From positions 11,023,807-11,087,806 of the forward strand of contig NC_037601.1 of assembly GCF_003073045.1 (NCBI RefSeq): a stretch of 64,000 nt of DNA, read 5' to 3'. Position numbers and translations under genes: made by a program. A model generated the notes under the pieces. The model was not told where the DNA came from. It saw nothing but the letters and a program-made list of their open reading frames with translations, and did not search any database. Of this stretch, positions 36,013 to 49,800 are shown in pieces. Each line of letters starts with the position of its first letter. The stretch's first letter is position 1. The stretch comes from Pomacea canaliculata. Its lineage: Eukaryota; Mollusca; Gastropoda; Architaenioglossa; Ampullariidae.

Positions 36013-37824
36013 AAAACATTGGTTATAAGAAGATACGTGCAAAGTGGACACTACAAAACCATGGAAACTTTCAGGATGAAACAATACAAACACCTCTGAA
36101 ACTTCAGGAAGAAACAAAATACCAAAGGACACATCATTATCACTACACAATATAATTCAAAATACTAGCATTGTGGAAATTTTAAGAACACAACAAGGAA
36201 AATTAAAAACAGTAGGAAACACAAGCATGTGCAAACAGGCTCAAAATCAACAAAACTGGCCAGAACAATAAACAGAAACACAAAATATAATTGCATCTAA
36301 TAGTAAACTGTAGCATGACACAACAAAGTAAAATCAGGAATAATTTTAACACAAATTTGTGACCTTCAAAATGAAAGATTCCTGACTAGCTTGTCCACGA
36401 ATATTCATCTGTTGCAAGAATGCCCCCACACTGTAGAGAAACATGAGATATGAGAATTTATATTTGCCACTGCTTTTTTAGTTGAGCTTTTTTTTTTCCA
36501 AACAAGTGAGCTTACTTTTCTGCTATGTTATTATAATATCCTAAAATATGCTAGAACATTTTATTGTTCCAACAGCCAACATAGGACGGAGCAAAGTCTC
36601 ATCTGAAACTAAACATTTACAATACGATATGAAATATGATCAACAGACACAATAAGGTACATTGTGTTAAAAAATTTGAAGAACAGTCACTTGTGTATAA
36701 TGTTTATCTTTGAAGTGTATGAATCTGGATATATCATCCAAAACAATAAATGCTATTTCCTACAAGCATCACTACTGAGTCTGATATTTAAGAGTTTAAT
36801 TAATTTTCAGCATGTTACAATGTCTTTTTTTTTTTTTTTTTTTTTTTGCATTATCACACCATTGCCTTTTTAAGCAACAGTCACCATACACTGCCGCTAC
36901 AAATGTTACAAGTTAAAGAAATAGTCTTTTTATTCTTTTGCCTGTCCTAAAAAAAACATCTTAAATACATTCCATGGGCATCAAGCTACAGATATGTACT
37001 GTGTACCACACTAACAGGGATTGCAAGTAGAGTTATATAATGTTTAATCACTTCTTAATGCATCATTAGAAGTAACCAATACATTTACAAGGAAATATTG
37101 TTGAATTAAAAATCACGCAATATCTAGTAGCAAAATAAAATACAGTCACACCCCATTACAAACTCTTCCTACTGGATTTGATGCTACTGCATACCATAGC
37201 TCTTAGCATAATGAGTGGTGCCATAAAAATGGAAATGTGGCTCCTTCTATTAAACCTATTTTCCACAAGTTGCATTTGGATAATGGGGTACAACTGTCCA
37301 GTGCAATTTAAAATAATTAAAGAAAAATAAATAAAATTCAGAACAAAAACACAACTCAATGCATGCATGTGAACTTCTGAAATTGTTTTCTGACAGTAAA
37401 TCAAACAGAAGTGGGTATACAATCATTTGGTAAACTAACTTCTTTAAAAACTGATGACTTATTTTGTTTTCTTTCTGAAGCCATGATCACTTTTAAAGAA
37501 AGAAAAGGTTAAAAAAAAATTAAATATTAAAATGTATACAGTTTATAAGCATTTGCTTATTATGAATGTTCCATTAAAAAAAGTCCTAAAGATGAAATAC
37601 ATTAGTGCACAAATATCCAGCCTTAGCAAAAGAATGAAATTTATAAATATTTGAGTATGAAACAATTTGCAAACCTGAGTTTTCCTATATATCTTGTAAT
37701 AGTATGTACAGTTAATGCACTTGCTGTATAAAACATTATATACAAGTAACACACTTCTTGTAACAAACATCTCGAAAGTCTCACAAAAAAAATTAATACA
37801 CAACACAAGAAAATTTAAAAGAAC
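36013..37824 (-). other. 3' flank of PHKB, probably with its 3' UTR
   Basis: AT-rich. AATAAA on the minus strand occurs near 36934-36929, a plausible PHKB poly(A) signal about 890 nt past the stop. A run of about 23 T lies at 36824-36847. One exon-like minus-strand segment (36430-36364) is noted under the unidentified gene. Otherwise I see no gene. Confidence 0.4.
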
Positions 37825-40800
37825 TCATGAGAGACAGCACATGTCTTCAGCCACATGGCGCAGATCTCCATCCAAAAGATTCTTCACAACAGCCTTGGCT
37901 ATATAGCCTGTGGTGCCATGTTGGGTGTTTGGAGGGGTGTTGAAAAAGCGATGCATGTCATCTTGTTTTTCTCTTCCTTCTATCTGACCCAGGTCTTTTT
38001 GAAAGTCATCATATGCTTCACGGATGATCTGGAATGAAATGTGAAAATAAAATTTTACACTCATTTTTAAAAATTGGATGATGGGCTGAAATGAAATCAT
38101 ACAATAATGAAATGAGCTCATGGAAAGCACACATCTAAATATATTTAGTGGGGAGCGGTATTTTAACTGGTTTCACATGGCAGTGATGATGCTATGGTTC
38201 CTCACTAGGCAGAAAGCTGGGGAAGTTCTGGGTGCACTAGTGCATCAGAACAGGATTTATTTTGTAGGTTACTGCTTTGGAGTATATATATATTTTTATA
38301 ATTTTGATAATGGTATAAAACTCCCTAAGTGGGTAGTTGTGTGAAGTTGTCGTTCTTAGTTCTAGCATTCCTCATTTAAGAAATGCAAAACAGATGATGG
38401 AACTAAGCCACAATGACACTAGGAAACATCTTTTGTTGCCCTGTGCTCAAGGAAAAGAGACATGCAACAATAGGAGGTGCCCCTCTAAAAGAATATGTCA
38501 CTGGTCAGCATATGGACAGTCACTTGCTGTGAATGTGCTTGTTAACTGTTAACCTTGCTTAGAGGTGTAAGCCCCGAGTGTGATGTGAAATAAGAATTTT
38601 GATGGGATGACAGAATCGTTAGGAAAAGAAGGAGAGTAAATGAACCAGTTCCTTTATTCTTTACAAAGGAAGCTCTCTGGTGTTGTATTTTTCTTGGGCG
38701 ACTGTCCCATTGCTGTGTAACCTTGAAGGGGAGACATATGGTACTGATTAAACTGTTCATCTGGTTGTATCAACATTGCAGGCATTCAAACTAGGTCTAA
38801 GGATATTTTTTCAATGTAAAACAGACATAAAAGGCTCTTCCTCACTTCTTTATTTTTTCTTGTTCCTGCATATTTTTCATGCTCTCTCTACCATACAAAA
38901 GCCTCTCCTGGCACAGCATACTTTGCTTTCATGTGTAACACTGTTATGTCAAGACTTGTTTTGTTACTGTATCTTGGAGCTTCAATACAAGAGGCATGGA
39001 TATCTCAAATCAGTTGTTATACAATCATGAATTTTTGGAATAAAAAATGTTTACTCTCTTCAAGCAATCTACTCCCTATTTGGCTCTACGAAACTGAACA
39101 AAACAGCTCCAGCTCTAATATCAGTGCATAGTACTTACCATATCCATGTTAAGTGACTGATGAAACACAAGCTCAGGATTGCGCTCCAAAATGGTTGAAA
39201 CCACCATGAAAGTCTGCAACATGTGAGCCCTCTGCTTATGAAAATCTCCATAAAACAATGCAACGCAGAAGTTATCTGCTTAGCAAGGTGCATCTTGCTA
39301 CTTCAAATGGGTCTGGTCTTCTAGTCTCTTCCAAGGAAATGTGGACCAATTTTTTATTGACTAAAGGGTTTCACTCTACCACTTTCATTATTTGTTAATA
39401 TCCATGAGTGAAATTAGTTGATCCATGATCTGTGGAAAAGTCTTATTTTAGTACAATATACTGACACAGTGTACTACTGGTATGTCTTCTCAGTCTTTGG
39501 ATTGTGATTTTATCTTGAAGTCAAGTGAAGTGTGCTTGCTTTTCTGGGAGGGAAACTGCATTATGAAAGTGGAATTATTATTATTCCCTGTTTCCAGGAA
39601 TGGAGTAATAATATCTCTGTTTGGTGATTTTGATTTGCATTCAATCCCTTCGATCTATCAATTTGTATGTTTTTTTTTTCTAAAAGAAAAGCAATTTGAC
39701 TTAATTCTGAAACAATCCAAACGTACACAAGTGAGAGAAAATTATACACTATAAAAAAATGACAGTTAGGGCTAGTCTGAGTCTTGCTCAAATAAACTTT
39801 AGTCTCGAATGATGAGAGGGAAGGATCATCAAGACAGAAGACAGGTGAGAAGATAGGAGGTAAACGACACAAACATCGACACAGAAACTGAGCAATACTG
39901 TTTACTCTGGGTCAGAAGGAACCACACATATCTTGGCTAGGAACTTCTGTAAAGATACCAGTCCTACCTCCACCATCAACTGCCTGTAGGTAGGGTCAGG
40001 AATTTTACTCAACATCTGCTCAACCAGCAGAGAGAAGTTCATTTCATACATAGTCATGTCAGACTGTGTGGGTTGCTGAAAGCATAAATGCACGATTTTG
40101 TACAGTCATGCTGATTTGATTTATAAATATAAAATTATTAGTTTGTAAGCATAAAAATATAAAATTATTAGTTTATAAGCATAATGATGCCCTCAAGAAA
40201 AGAGAGAATGAATGTGAAACTCTAGTTACTGTTGCATGGTCATCTTTGCACAATAGTATCTGGCATATGTTGCCATACTCAATTAACTTGGCTTAATGGG
40301 AATGAAGACTTGGTCATGCTACTCTTGCAAATATAAATATACTCATCTTAAAAAGTACAGGTAAGCTGGTGTTAGCAGGGTGGCTACATGCTGCACCCAT
40401 AGTCAGTTGAGCACTTCAGCCCTTTTGTGTAATTTGCAACATGACTGTTATTAAATTTGGCAATTACCTGGGGAAGAAGGTACCCTGCTACCTTGATTCC
40501 ACCAGGTGTCTTCTCCAGTATCTCCCAGACTCTGTTATAAAAGTCTTTTGGAACACGGTTTAAAGCACCCTCCAGCTGCCGTTTCTGAAGTGGGGTCCTG
40601 GGAGACACACAAAATGGAAGATCAAATCATGTAAAAAAAAAAAAGTCAGGGAATCATTTCTGTCCAATTCCAGCCATCCCCTAAGGTTACTTCTTGTAAC
40701 ATTGTGCAAGACACCCTATAAAACTGAACATGTATGTGACTTGCCACCACGAAATGAGTCTTAAGTCGCACAGGGCATTTTTGTAGTAAAGGCCCCAAAC

Positions 40801-43800
40801 TTTGTGCCGTTTTACTTTTCTTTAAAAAGCAGATTCCTTGGTTATTAAACTAACAGGAAAATACACAGCTATGTTACTGCTACTAACGGTACATGTGCAT
40901 GAACAAAAACAATTTGGCATGAAAGTTGTGCTTCTAGAAATTTTTATTTTTGTGTGGCCTGCCAGTTCTCCAAGTATTCTAATATATCAAAGTGTGCAGT
41001 TTTCGGGAATTTAAAAAAAGTTTCCTACTCATTTTTGTCACACTAGTAGATAATTTTTGAGTATTTTGCTGTTTCTGTGAGTGTGCATGCTGATTAGAAT
41101 GCAGCAACAGAATTCTTCCATTTCCGTTTATTTTACTAACAGGGGAAGGCACTAAACGCACGCAAATATTCATTGCTATATGCTCTTTTGTTACTTGAAA
41201 TGATGTAGCATGCTGTATTTAGTACAGTTTGAACAATTAAAGTACCAGTTGCTAAGAAAAGACCTAGTGGAATTGCTGAAAATCTTTGAACCTGCTTTTT
41301 TTATTAAATGATAAATCATAGTACTTGCACACTTCAAACCTTTATAATTCACTTAACTTTAGGACTAGAAGAACAACTTCGGTGTCAAAAGAAAGGTCAA
41401 AACTTGTACATTTTTAAAATATACAAATGTAAAATCTCAAATTTCCATCTTAAACTCATTCTGTGATAGCGGATCGCATATTATTATTGAGAATAAGACA
41501 AAAGCAGCAATGCATTCACACACACATTCACATGACTGCATTCAAAAAGCTTCTGGCTTTAGTCACTTTCATGTCCTTATGGAGAACTCGTACATCTGCT
41601 CAGTTTCTAATGTGCTGTTATGGACAATACCTTTGTACTGTTTCTAAGGTGTTGCTATGGAAAACCCATACCTTTGGTGAGCTTCTAATATGTTGCGAGT
41701 CAGCACTTTGTACAGCTGCTCTTTGACCTGGTTCGGAGAGAAAGCGTAGATATCAACATGTTGCCCCTTCTCTTGTTCCATCTCTACCTGCATGGCTCTC
41801 ACTATCCACCTGAAACACATGCCGTGTGCACGTATAAGATTAAATCCAGTTATTAAAAAAAGTCATAATCTTACATCTAAAAAGAAAATTATTGTACACT
41901 TAAAAAAGCAGGCAAAGAAAGCTTCTAAAAACAAATTAACAATTGAAAAAAACATTATGGGAGAAAGCCATTTTTTGCATCGCTCTTTTCTTTCCCTTAT
42001 ATTTCAAGATGTTAACAAATTGATACAGGGGCAGTTTCATATGGCTATTATGGAACTCTTATATCTTCATTGATTTCATGGCATCAGCATGTGTTTTTGT
42101 ATGAAGAAGCCTTTCAGGTCAAACAGCATCTCTGAACTGATCCTGACATTAGGCAACAAGGAAAAGGGACCTAATAGTGACTAGTAAATATCCTCACCAA
42201 TATGAATATTTGATTGCTTCTACCTATCTATGAAAGATCCATTTCAAAAATGGAAAAATGTGTACCCAATCCGAATTTTGAGAATGCCATCAAACAGCTC
42301 CGAGTGAATTGCAATAAGACCACCGATGGCGAGAATAAGTTCTTGCTGAAGCACAGCCTGCCGAATGTCATATGGCAGGCACTGGCGGTACAAGATAGCT
42401 TTTAATTCATTAGGGCTCACAGGTTTGTCCAAAACTTCCTCCTCATGACCAAACACACCTACTGTAATCTGAAAAGATGCCAAAATAGCCAATAAACCTA
42501 TTCCGAAACATTTTCTAAAAGAAGCATGCTTAGACCAACACATTTTATGCATTAATTTTTATCTCTTATTTTAAGCTCAAATTTTTATTACAAACATCAG
42601 AAACAAATACTGTGCCTCGTGGAAAACCTCTCTCTGAGAAATAATTTAATTTTTGATTGTAATGTTTCTAAATTAGGCTCTTGGACATGATGTTTTTGTA
42701 ATTACACGACAGATGATATGTTTTCCTATATCTTTCTGGGTAACAGACTTTGGGCTTTGCTTTTTTCCTTTTTCTTCCCTTCTCTAAAGCACTTTAGAAA
42801 ACGTAAAGAAGTTTTACAAGGTTACCTGTTTTCCTCGTACAAGAACAGTGGTGATAGATGGTGCCAAACTGTCAACCAGCTTTCCAAGAAGTGCTGAACA
42901 CAAGCGCACAACAGACCACTTCTTCTGCACACCTGCTCTTGTAATGAGTCTCTCTAAACATTCACCAACTGTAGTTCCATCAAACCGAAAGAAAGGTCCC
43001 TCACGTTCATACAGAACTTTTAGGATTGTGGCGGCATTAATAACACCATTCAGTGATTTGAAGTACATCACCAGCTCAGGTGTAGACTTGAACTGAACAT
43101 CCTATTCAACAAACAAATCTCAAAGTAGTTAAGTTAGCGTTCACTGGCACTATTTGTGCTGTGACGTTTCTGAACAGGGCCACAAAGAAAGACATCCACA
43201 GAAACAAGTGAGTGAAGGCATTGGACGGGGGTTGGCAAAACCGCCATTCTGATCTCTCCTTTTGCTACAAGCAGCTGGCTTCTCTTTTACCTTCTCACCC
43301 CCTACTGCCCTTTGATCTGCTCTACACTATCAGGAAATGGCACTTTACCTAGGTACATCTCCCCCATTATTTGTTCTTCATTTAAACCGTCAGCCACCTC
43401 CCATAATGTATAATCTATGCTGGTTAGCCTCATGTAGTTTTATTTAACATTTTTATTCTAGAAGCAGTTCTGTAGTATCTTCTTCCCTACTGTTTGTTTG
43501 TACATATGCTGGTTAGCTTCCGCTGTGTTTAATTTTTAAGTAACTTCTTACAGGAAATAAAATGACTGTATTACCTTCTCATCCAGAAAATAATCATCTT
43601 CATAAACAACAATGTTTGGTATATCTGTCAGTGACCTGAAGCTTGACTTGACAGCCTTTTCTTGAAAGGGCTGAAAGCTGTCAGTATCTGGTAGTGAGTT
43701 AAGGAAGTCCAGGTGCTCCGTACAGGCAGTGGACAGGAATGACTGAAAGTGATGAGAGCTTTGTGACTTATTTAATTCCTAAGTGCTATTGTATTCATCC

Positions 43801-46800
43801 CTAAGACATTTGTTTTCCATGTGATGTCAGAGAAATTATAAAAGTTTTATTAAAATGAACAGGGGTAGTGAAAACGATCATTAAAACTACGCAACAAAGC
43901 AAGCAGTTGCAGCAAAATCCATATGCTGCAATCAAGACCCATACCAGCTGCTGACAAGTGGTTATGTATGGGCCACAACCCACTCAAATATCTACACCAA
44001 GCTCTGGATTGGTCAGTGAGACCAAAGCCCATGCTAGACAGATAGGTAGCCAGATAACAGCTCATTGCTGCATGACTACCCCACAACATAAATCCCTGAG
44101 GCACCAAATCTAAACAAAGGGAACACATGAGGCAATCTGGAGGACCTGCAGCAACCAGCAGCTAGCTTTATTTAGAGGCTGGCAAATACAAGGGAGCAGC
44201 CGAAAGAAGAAAAATATAGTTTCAAGACATTTCAAAATAATAGTAACCTTCAAAAATTTTCTCTGAGGTAAAAAGATAAAATAAATGTGGTTCCATAATC
44301 TTTAAGTTGTTAGAGGGTCAGGTATTTGAGAATGTACTTCTCTCCGAGCCATTTTTTAAAAAAAAAATAAATGAGGGTTATCTCCCCTTTCTCTACTCTG
44401 CAGCCTGTCCTTTCCCTGTTCTCTAAGTGTTTACAGTTGGGTCAACTGGGGAAGTAGATTTTGCCGAAAACAATAAAGTATCAAACTGACTAGCATGTGC
44501 CTCCAGCCTTGGAAATAACCACTAGGCTATCTAATCCGCTTTCCCTTTGGATAGTCACTACTTCTACCGGGGAAACGAGGAGTAATGTTTACCATTTAGA
44601 CTCAGAGCCAACCCATGTTTTAGGTGAATATCTCAATGTGTTACATCCTTCCCCCCCCAAAAACTGTGCATGTCAGGCCATCAACAGGCTTTTTTCCCAC
44701 TGTTAAGAACGCACTTCTGAAGCCACTTTCAAAGGCAGTGATAGTGGTGATGTTTTGGTCTTTACCAGTCCTGTCAGTCTTTATCTTACAATACTATGCT
44801 TTTACAAAGACTATTCACTATGGCAAATCTGGCACTGTGCTAGCACGGCTTTATTCCTACCCGCCAGGTAGAATCAGACAATGCTAGATGATGGCCCACT
44901 GTCACATACCTGCCTCACTTACATACCATATACCCCAAGGCTCAGTCCTTCAATCTATGCTGTTTATGCTCTATACAAAAACAATTTCATCCTGTTTTCA
45001 GTATCACGTTTTTCATCATTATCCCTTTGCTGATGACAGGCTGCTCTACTGCTCAAAATCTCCTAAAACTACTCAATCTGCTGTCAGCACTACATAAGTT
45101 AGTGACCTTGATGTCAAAAGCTAAATGGTACAAACCTTAAGTGATGACACATTAGAGACAAAAGTAAAAAACTCAACCCTTTCATAGAAGCTTGTATATG
45201 TACAGTTAATATAAATGTACAAAAAATGAAGGAACAGAAAGAATTAGGTTGTTCTGTTTATGTTCAGCAATATTATCCTCCATTTCAATTTCAAAATATA
45301 ACTATATAAAGTTGTGCAAAACATGATAAAATGAGGAAGATTTAAGTTACAACATCAACATACCAAAAAAGTACCATGTGCTTTATTTTCCTTATGTAAC
45401 ATTTTCTCAAGAAGATCAGATGTTAGTCTAGTTAGCACTATGCTAACAGTCTTATTATCACTACACTAACATCCAAAAATAATTTTCTTACCTGAAGTTT
45501 TCCCAGTCTAACATGGACCCCACTGACATATCCTTTTTTGAACTGTGCCAGCAAGTCTAGAATTTCATTGAAGTTTTGTCCCCTGTAAAAATAATTCATG
45601 CACTTAAATTAATAGCCACATGGATGAGATTTTACACAAACTTTTTTGTTGACTAAGGTGATATGTCCAAAAACTCATGCAAATGATAATACAACAAATA
45701 AATATTACATGCAGTTAGCATACATCACACAAAGAATAGAGAAGTGCAGTTCTTTGGCCACGTGAATGCAGATTCTTTTTTAAGATCATATTAAAGAGAT
45801 ATGTAGGCTGTTATGCCTACACATCATGATACTGTCATTAACAAGCCAGAGCACAATGTCTCCATTAAAAATCCTGCCAGTGTTGGGGAATGAAATGTTG
45901 AAAATATTTTTAGAGGTAATTTTTTTTTCTTTTGAGTCCTTACCAGATGACATGACTGGCGATCACCCTTTAGCTACCCCAAATCCAGCTGTATGAACCT
46001 GTTCTGGTCAAACAGTAGGACAAGAAATCCGTTCAGAACCCAGCGCAGGGAGGTGGGAAGAAGCCAGCTGTCATGTCATCTGGTAAGTACTTGAAAAAAT
46101 AAATTTTACCACTAAAAATGGCATTTCTTCTTTGTACTGTATCAGATAGCATGACTATATAGAGACTAACAGGTGGAAGAAGTGGTAACCCACCCTGGAA
46201 GCAAACCTAATGATACGATAGCTGAAACAACAAATTAACACAGCCCAAATCCAGCCGGGCTGTAGGTCGTGAAACTGCCTTAATTGCATTGAAGAAAGCT
46301 GCCTTCAGGCTGGCGAAATAGGCTGTCAAACCTGCCCCATGCTGTGCTGCCAAGCCACTGCCAATCTTTCTACCAGTGTCAGAAGGGGTGCCAGGTCCCA
46401 CAAGTAGAACCTGAGGAACATCATAACATCCCTTCCTATCGCCTGAATGCTACTTTCAAGCCTACCTTTCTAGCTGGTTAAGCTAGTGCTACAAGCACTA
46501 CTTCCTGTGCTCTAGCAGCACAAGAGAGGTTGCTGTGAACAGCATTACATATACTGCCTAAAACTAGGCATGAAAACTCCGAACTTGAGCTGGATGGCTA
46601 TCACTATGAAACAACATGTATTCAATGTTACTAGAGGGTTGCCAAGCTCACGAAGGTCGGAAACCAGCCCAATTCCAAGAACTGGAGAGGATGCGATCTA
46701 CAGTGTGAGGCAACGAATGGCCAGCAATTCAGAATATCATTATCGGTACCCACAACCCAAAAGTGTATAAACAGCCTCTAGCATTAATAGATGCCAGCAG

Positions 46801-49800
46801 TTTCTAGATGAACAGTCACAAAGACAAACCGCTACCTTCGCCTTGGACATAATGCAAGCTCTAGTCCATTACCAATGAACACCTCAATAATCCTCCCCTA
46901 GTATTTCTTATACTAATAAGTGGGGAAGGAGCTTTCTAGCAGGAGCAAAAGGCTCCATGACATCCCTGATAAGACCCAGGCGGGAAGGCTCAGAATCTCT
47001 GGTGCCGGATGAAAAGCTTATTGACCAGCTATTTCAATGGGGTCCACATGGCTGGTAGCTTCCGTGGTGCTACCATCAATAAGCCTGCTCACTCCAAGGC
47101 CGACACCCGATTCACTAAGTGAAGCATAACACTGGCACCCTTCATCTACATCAGAGGGGCTGTGGACGAAAGGTATATGCCCCACCATTGGACAAGTCCA
47201 GAATTAAAGATCCCTCAAAGTGAATAATCTGTCCCTTCCTGCTCAAGGCATCTGCAAAGCCATTGAGCCTTCCCAGAATGTTCCAGGAAAACGGCATCAA
47301 GGCCACATCCTCACTAAGGGGTACAGCTCGGGGAATAGGGGAGTCCCACTGTGGACATAAGTCACTGCTGTGGAGGTCTCACACTGCGTTCCCCTACCAG
47401 CATACAACCAAACCTGTAAAGCTCTCCACCCTGCCAGGAGCTTCCAAAGTTAATGTGCTATTCAGCTAAGGATGAACAGGTGTCCAAACAGAACAGGCTG
47501 ACCATTGACTTGATAGGTATCCAGTGCGCCCTATTAGGAAACTTGATGATCTGTGTCGGGAATTTCAACCCAGTTGGACGAATCCTACTTTGGCACAAGA
47601 TCTGACCTGCCTGAGTGAATGAATCATCCCAACTCTGTCACTCAGGTCATAAGGACAATCAGGTCAGATTTCACCCTCTGACTGTCTTGACCTTATATAA
47701 GATTTTGTGGAAACTGCAGCCTAAGCCCTCATGCAGCTTAGGCGAATAACCACTTCAACAATCTGGGTAATCACCTAAGATGTCAGGTACAGTTATCAGG
47801 TGGGACCACCTTCTGACTGTCTTGACCGTGTATAAGTAAAAGTCCAGATAAGTCCAGTATGTGAAGTTGTGACGTGTTAGGATTTCTATTTCAAGATATT
47901 CACCAGCAAAAGCATCTGCAAAAGTTCACCTATTCAAAAATGCACAGATAGCTCCACACAGCAAATATCCATATGAAATTTATAAAGGAACATCTCTAAT
48001 CTTAAGCTAAAAAGGATCCAGATAGAGGACCTAATAAAAGTGATACCTGATGTAATTTTCCCGAATGACCATACACCATGTGGGGCGCCCTGACAGCTTC
48101 CAGCATTTGGACAGGAAGGCAATATCATTCTGTGGTTGCAACAGAAAATACTATTTTTATAGCCAAAACTTCATTCTTTGACATACTTACCAGGTGATAT
48201 AATGCTAGGAGATTTAACACACAAAATCAATATATAATGATATGATCTGACTTGCGAACAATCATAGCAGCCATTCTGGTAAGCATAATGATGAAATCCT
48301 GTGAACATGGTAGTACTTCATATTTTTGTCCTAAAAGAAAATCTCAAACATCATGTGATATTGTAATATTCAAAGAACAAGCATTTTAATAAGACAGACT
48401 AAGCTTGGCTACTCTGCTTTCATGATAATTTTATGGCAATGTACTTTTTCTATGGAAAAATAAAGGTTGACTTTTTTTATTTCACTAATGTCGTCAGAAT
48501 TCTCTCTCATGTTAACCCACCTAAAGCCCTTGGACCTGACAACGTGAGAGGCAAAGTTCTAAAGGTGTTCTAAAAAGTTCAAAGTGCTAATCAACTAGGT
48601 GGTGTTTTTACCAGACTTTTCCAGCTTTCTCTTGACTCTCACAGTGTCCCCCGCTTATGGTGCACATCAACAATAATGCCAGTGCCAATGAAGCCTAATG
48701 CTACAAACTTGAAAGATTTTTGACACGTGGCTATCATGTCTGTTGTTGTGACCAAGTGTTTGGAGAGGATTATGGGAAATTTGATCACTTCCATTGTGGC
48801 TGATTGCATGGATCCTCTGCAGTTTGCCTACAAACCACGAAGGTGTGTTTGATGCCACTCTCATCTTTTAGATGCTATCCTACAACACTTGGACACCTCT
48901 GGCACCTATGTTCGGATCTTGTTCGTGGATTTTTCCAGTGCCTTCAGCACGGTCCTGCCACACCTTCTGGTTACTAGACTTGGATGTCAACACCAGCCTA
49001 GTTCTGTCAATGCAATCATTCCTGAAGGGCCGACCACAGAGGGTGGGTCTCTGAGTTCCACCAACAGGCACTGTAGGGTCCGGCTCGTCTGAAACTGTCA
49101 ATGGATGGAATGATTCTGTCAGACGAGCAGATCCTCAGATACTCCTCAGGGATGTGTGCTTTCCCCTATCCTATTCTCTGTACACACACGAGATTACTAT
49201 TAACAATGCTATTCTCAAACTTGTAAAGTATGCAGATGACATGACCTTTGTGGTCTGCCTCAAAGATGAACAGTCCCTTTCACAGTACCTGGCCTGCATG
49301 GGGGAACAGAAGAACTGGTTTGACCGCAGCTTCCTGGAGCTGAATGTTGAGAAAACAGAGATGGCCTTTGGAAGAGCACACAAGGGAAGAAAGGGCAGTG
49401 CCCCTTTCTCCCCACCAATCAAATCAAAGGACAGCAGGTACAGAGGCTGCCAGTTTTATGTACCTTGGTACAGTGATAGATGGAAGGTTCTTCTTTAGCG
49501 ATCATGTGAACTAAGTGTACAAAAAGGCCCAGCAAAGATTGAGGAAATGTCAGCTCTGTGGCGCTGGAGAGTGTTTACAGGTCTCTTTATTGAGAGAATC
49601 CTCACATTTAACATTGCCACCTGGTATGGTCATCTCTTCTTCAAAGACAAGGCAAGACTGGCCAGAGTCATCCACCAGGCAAATAAAATTATTGGTGCAC
49701 CATAGATATCACTTTCTGACTTGTATCTTCATGTGATCAGAAAGATGGCATATAACATCATTTCAAACGAAACACACCTTCTCCATCCCAAATTTCAGCT

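Noticed and set aside
36364-36430. Minus-strand exon-like segment (GAFLQQMNIRGQASQESF)
   Set aside because: The donor gtcaca is weak and the phase does not fit the next candidate exon at 35063, so I did not call it an exon. It is worth testing with RNA-seq.
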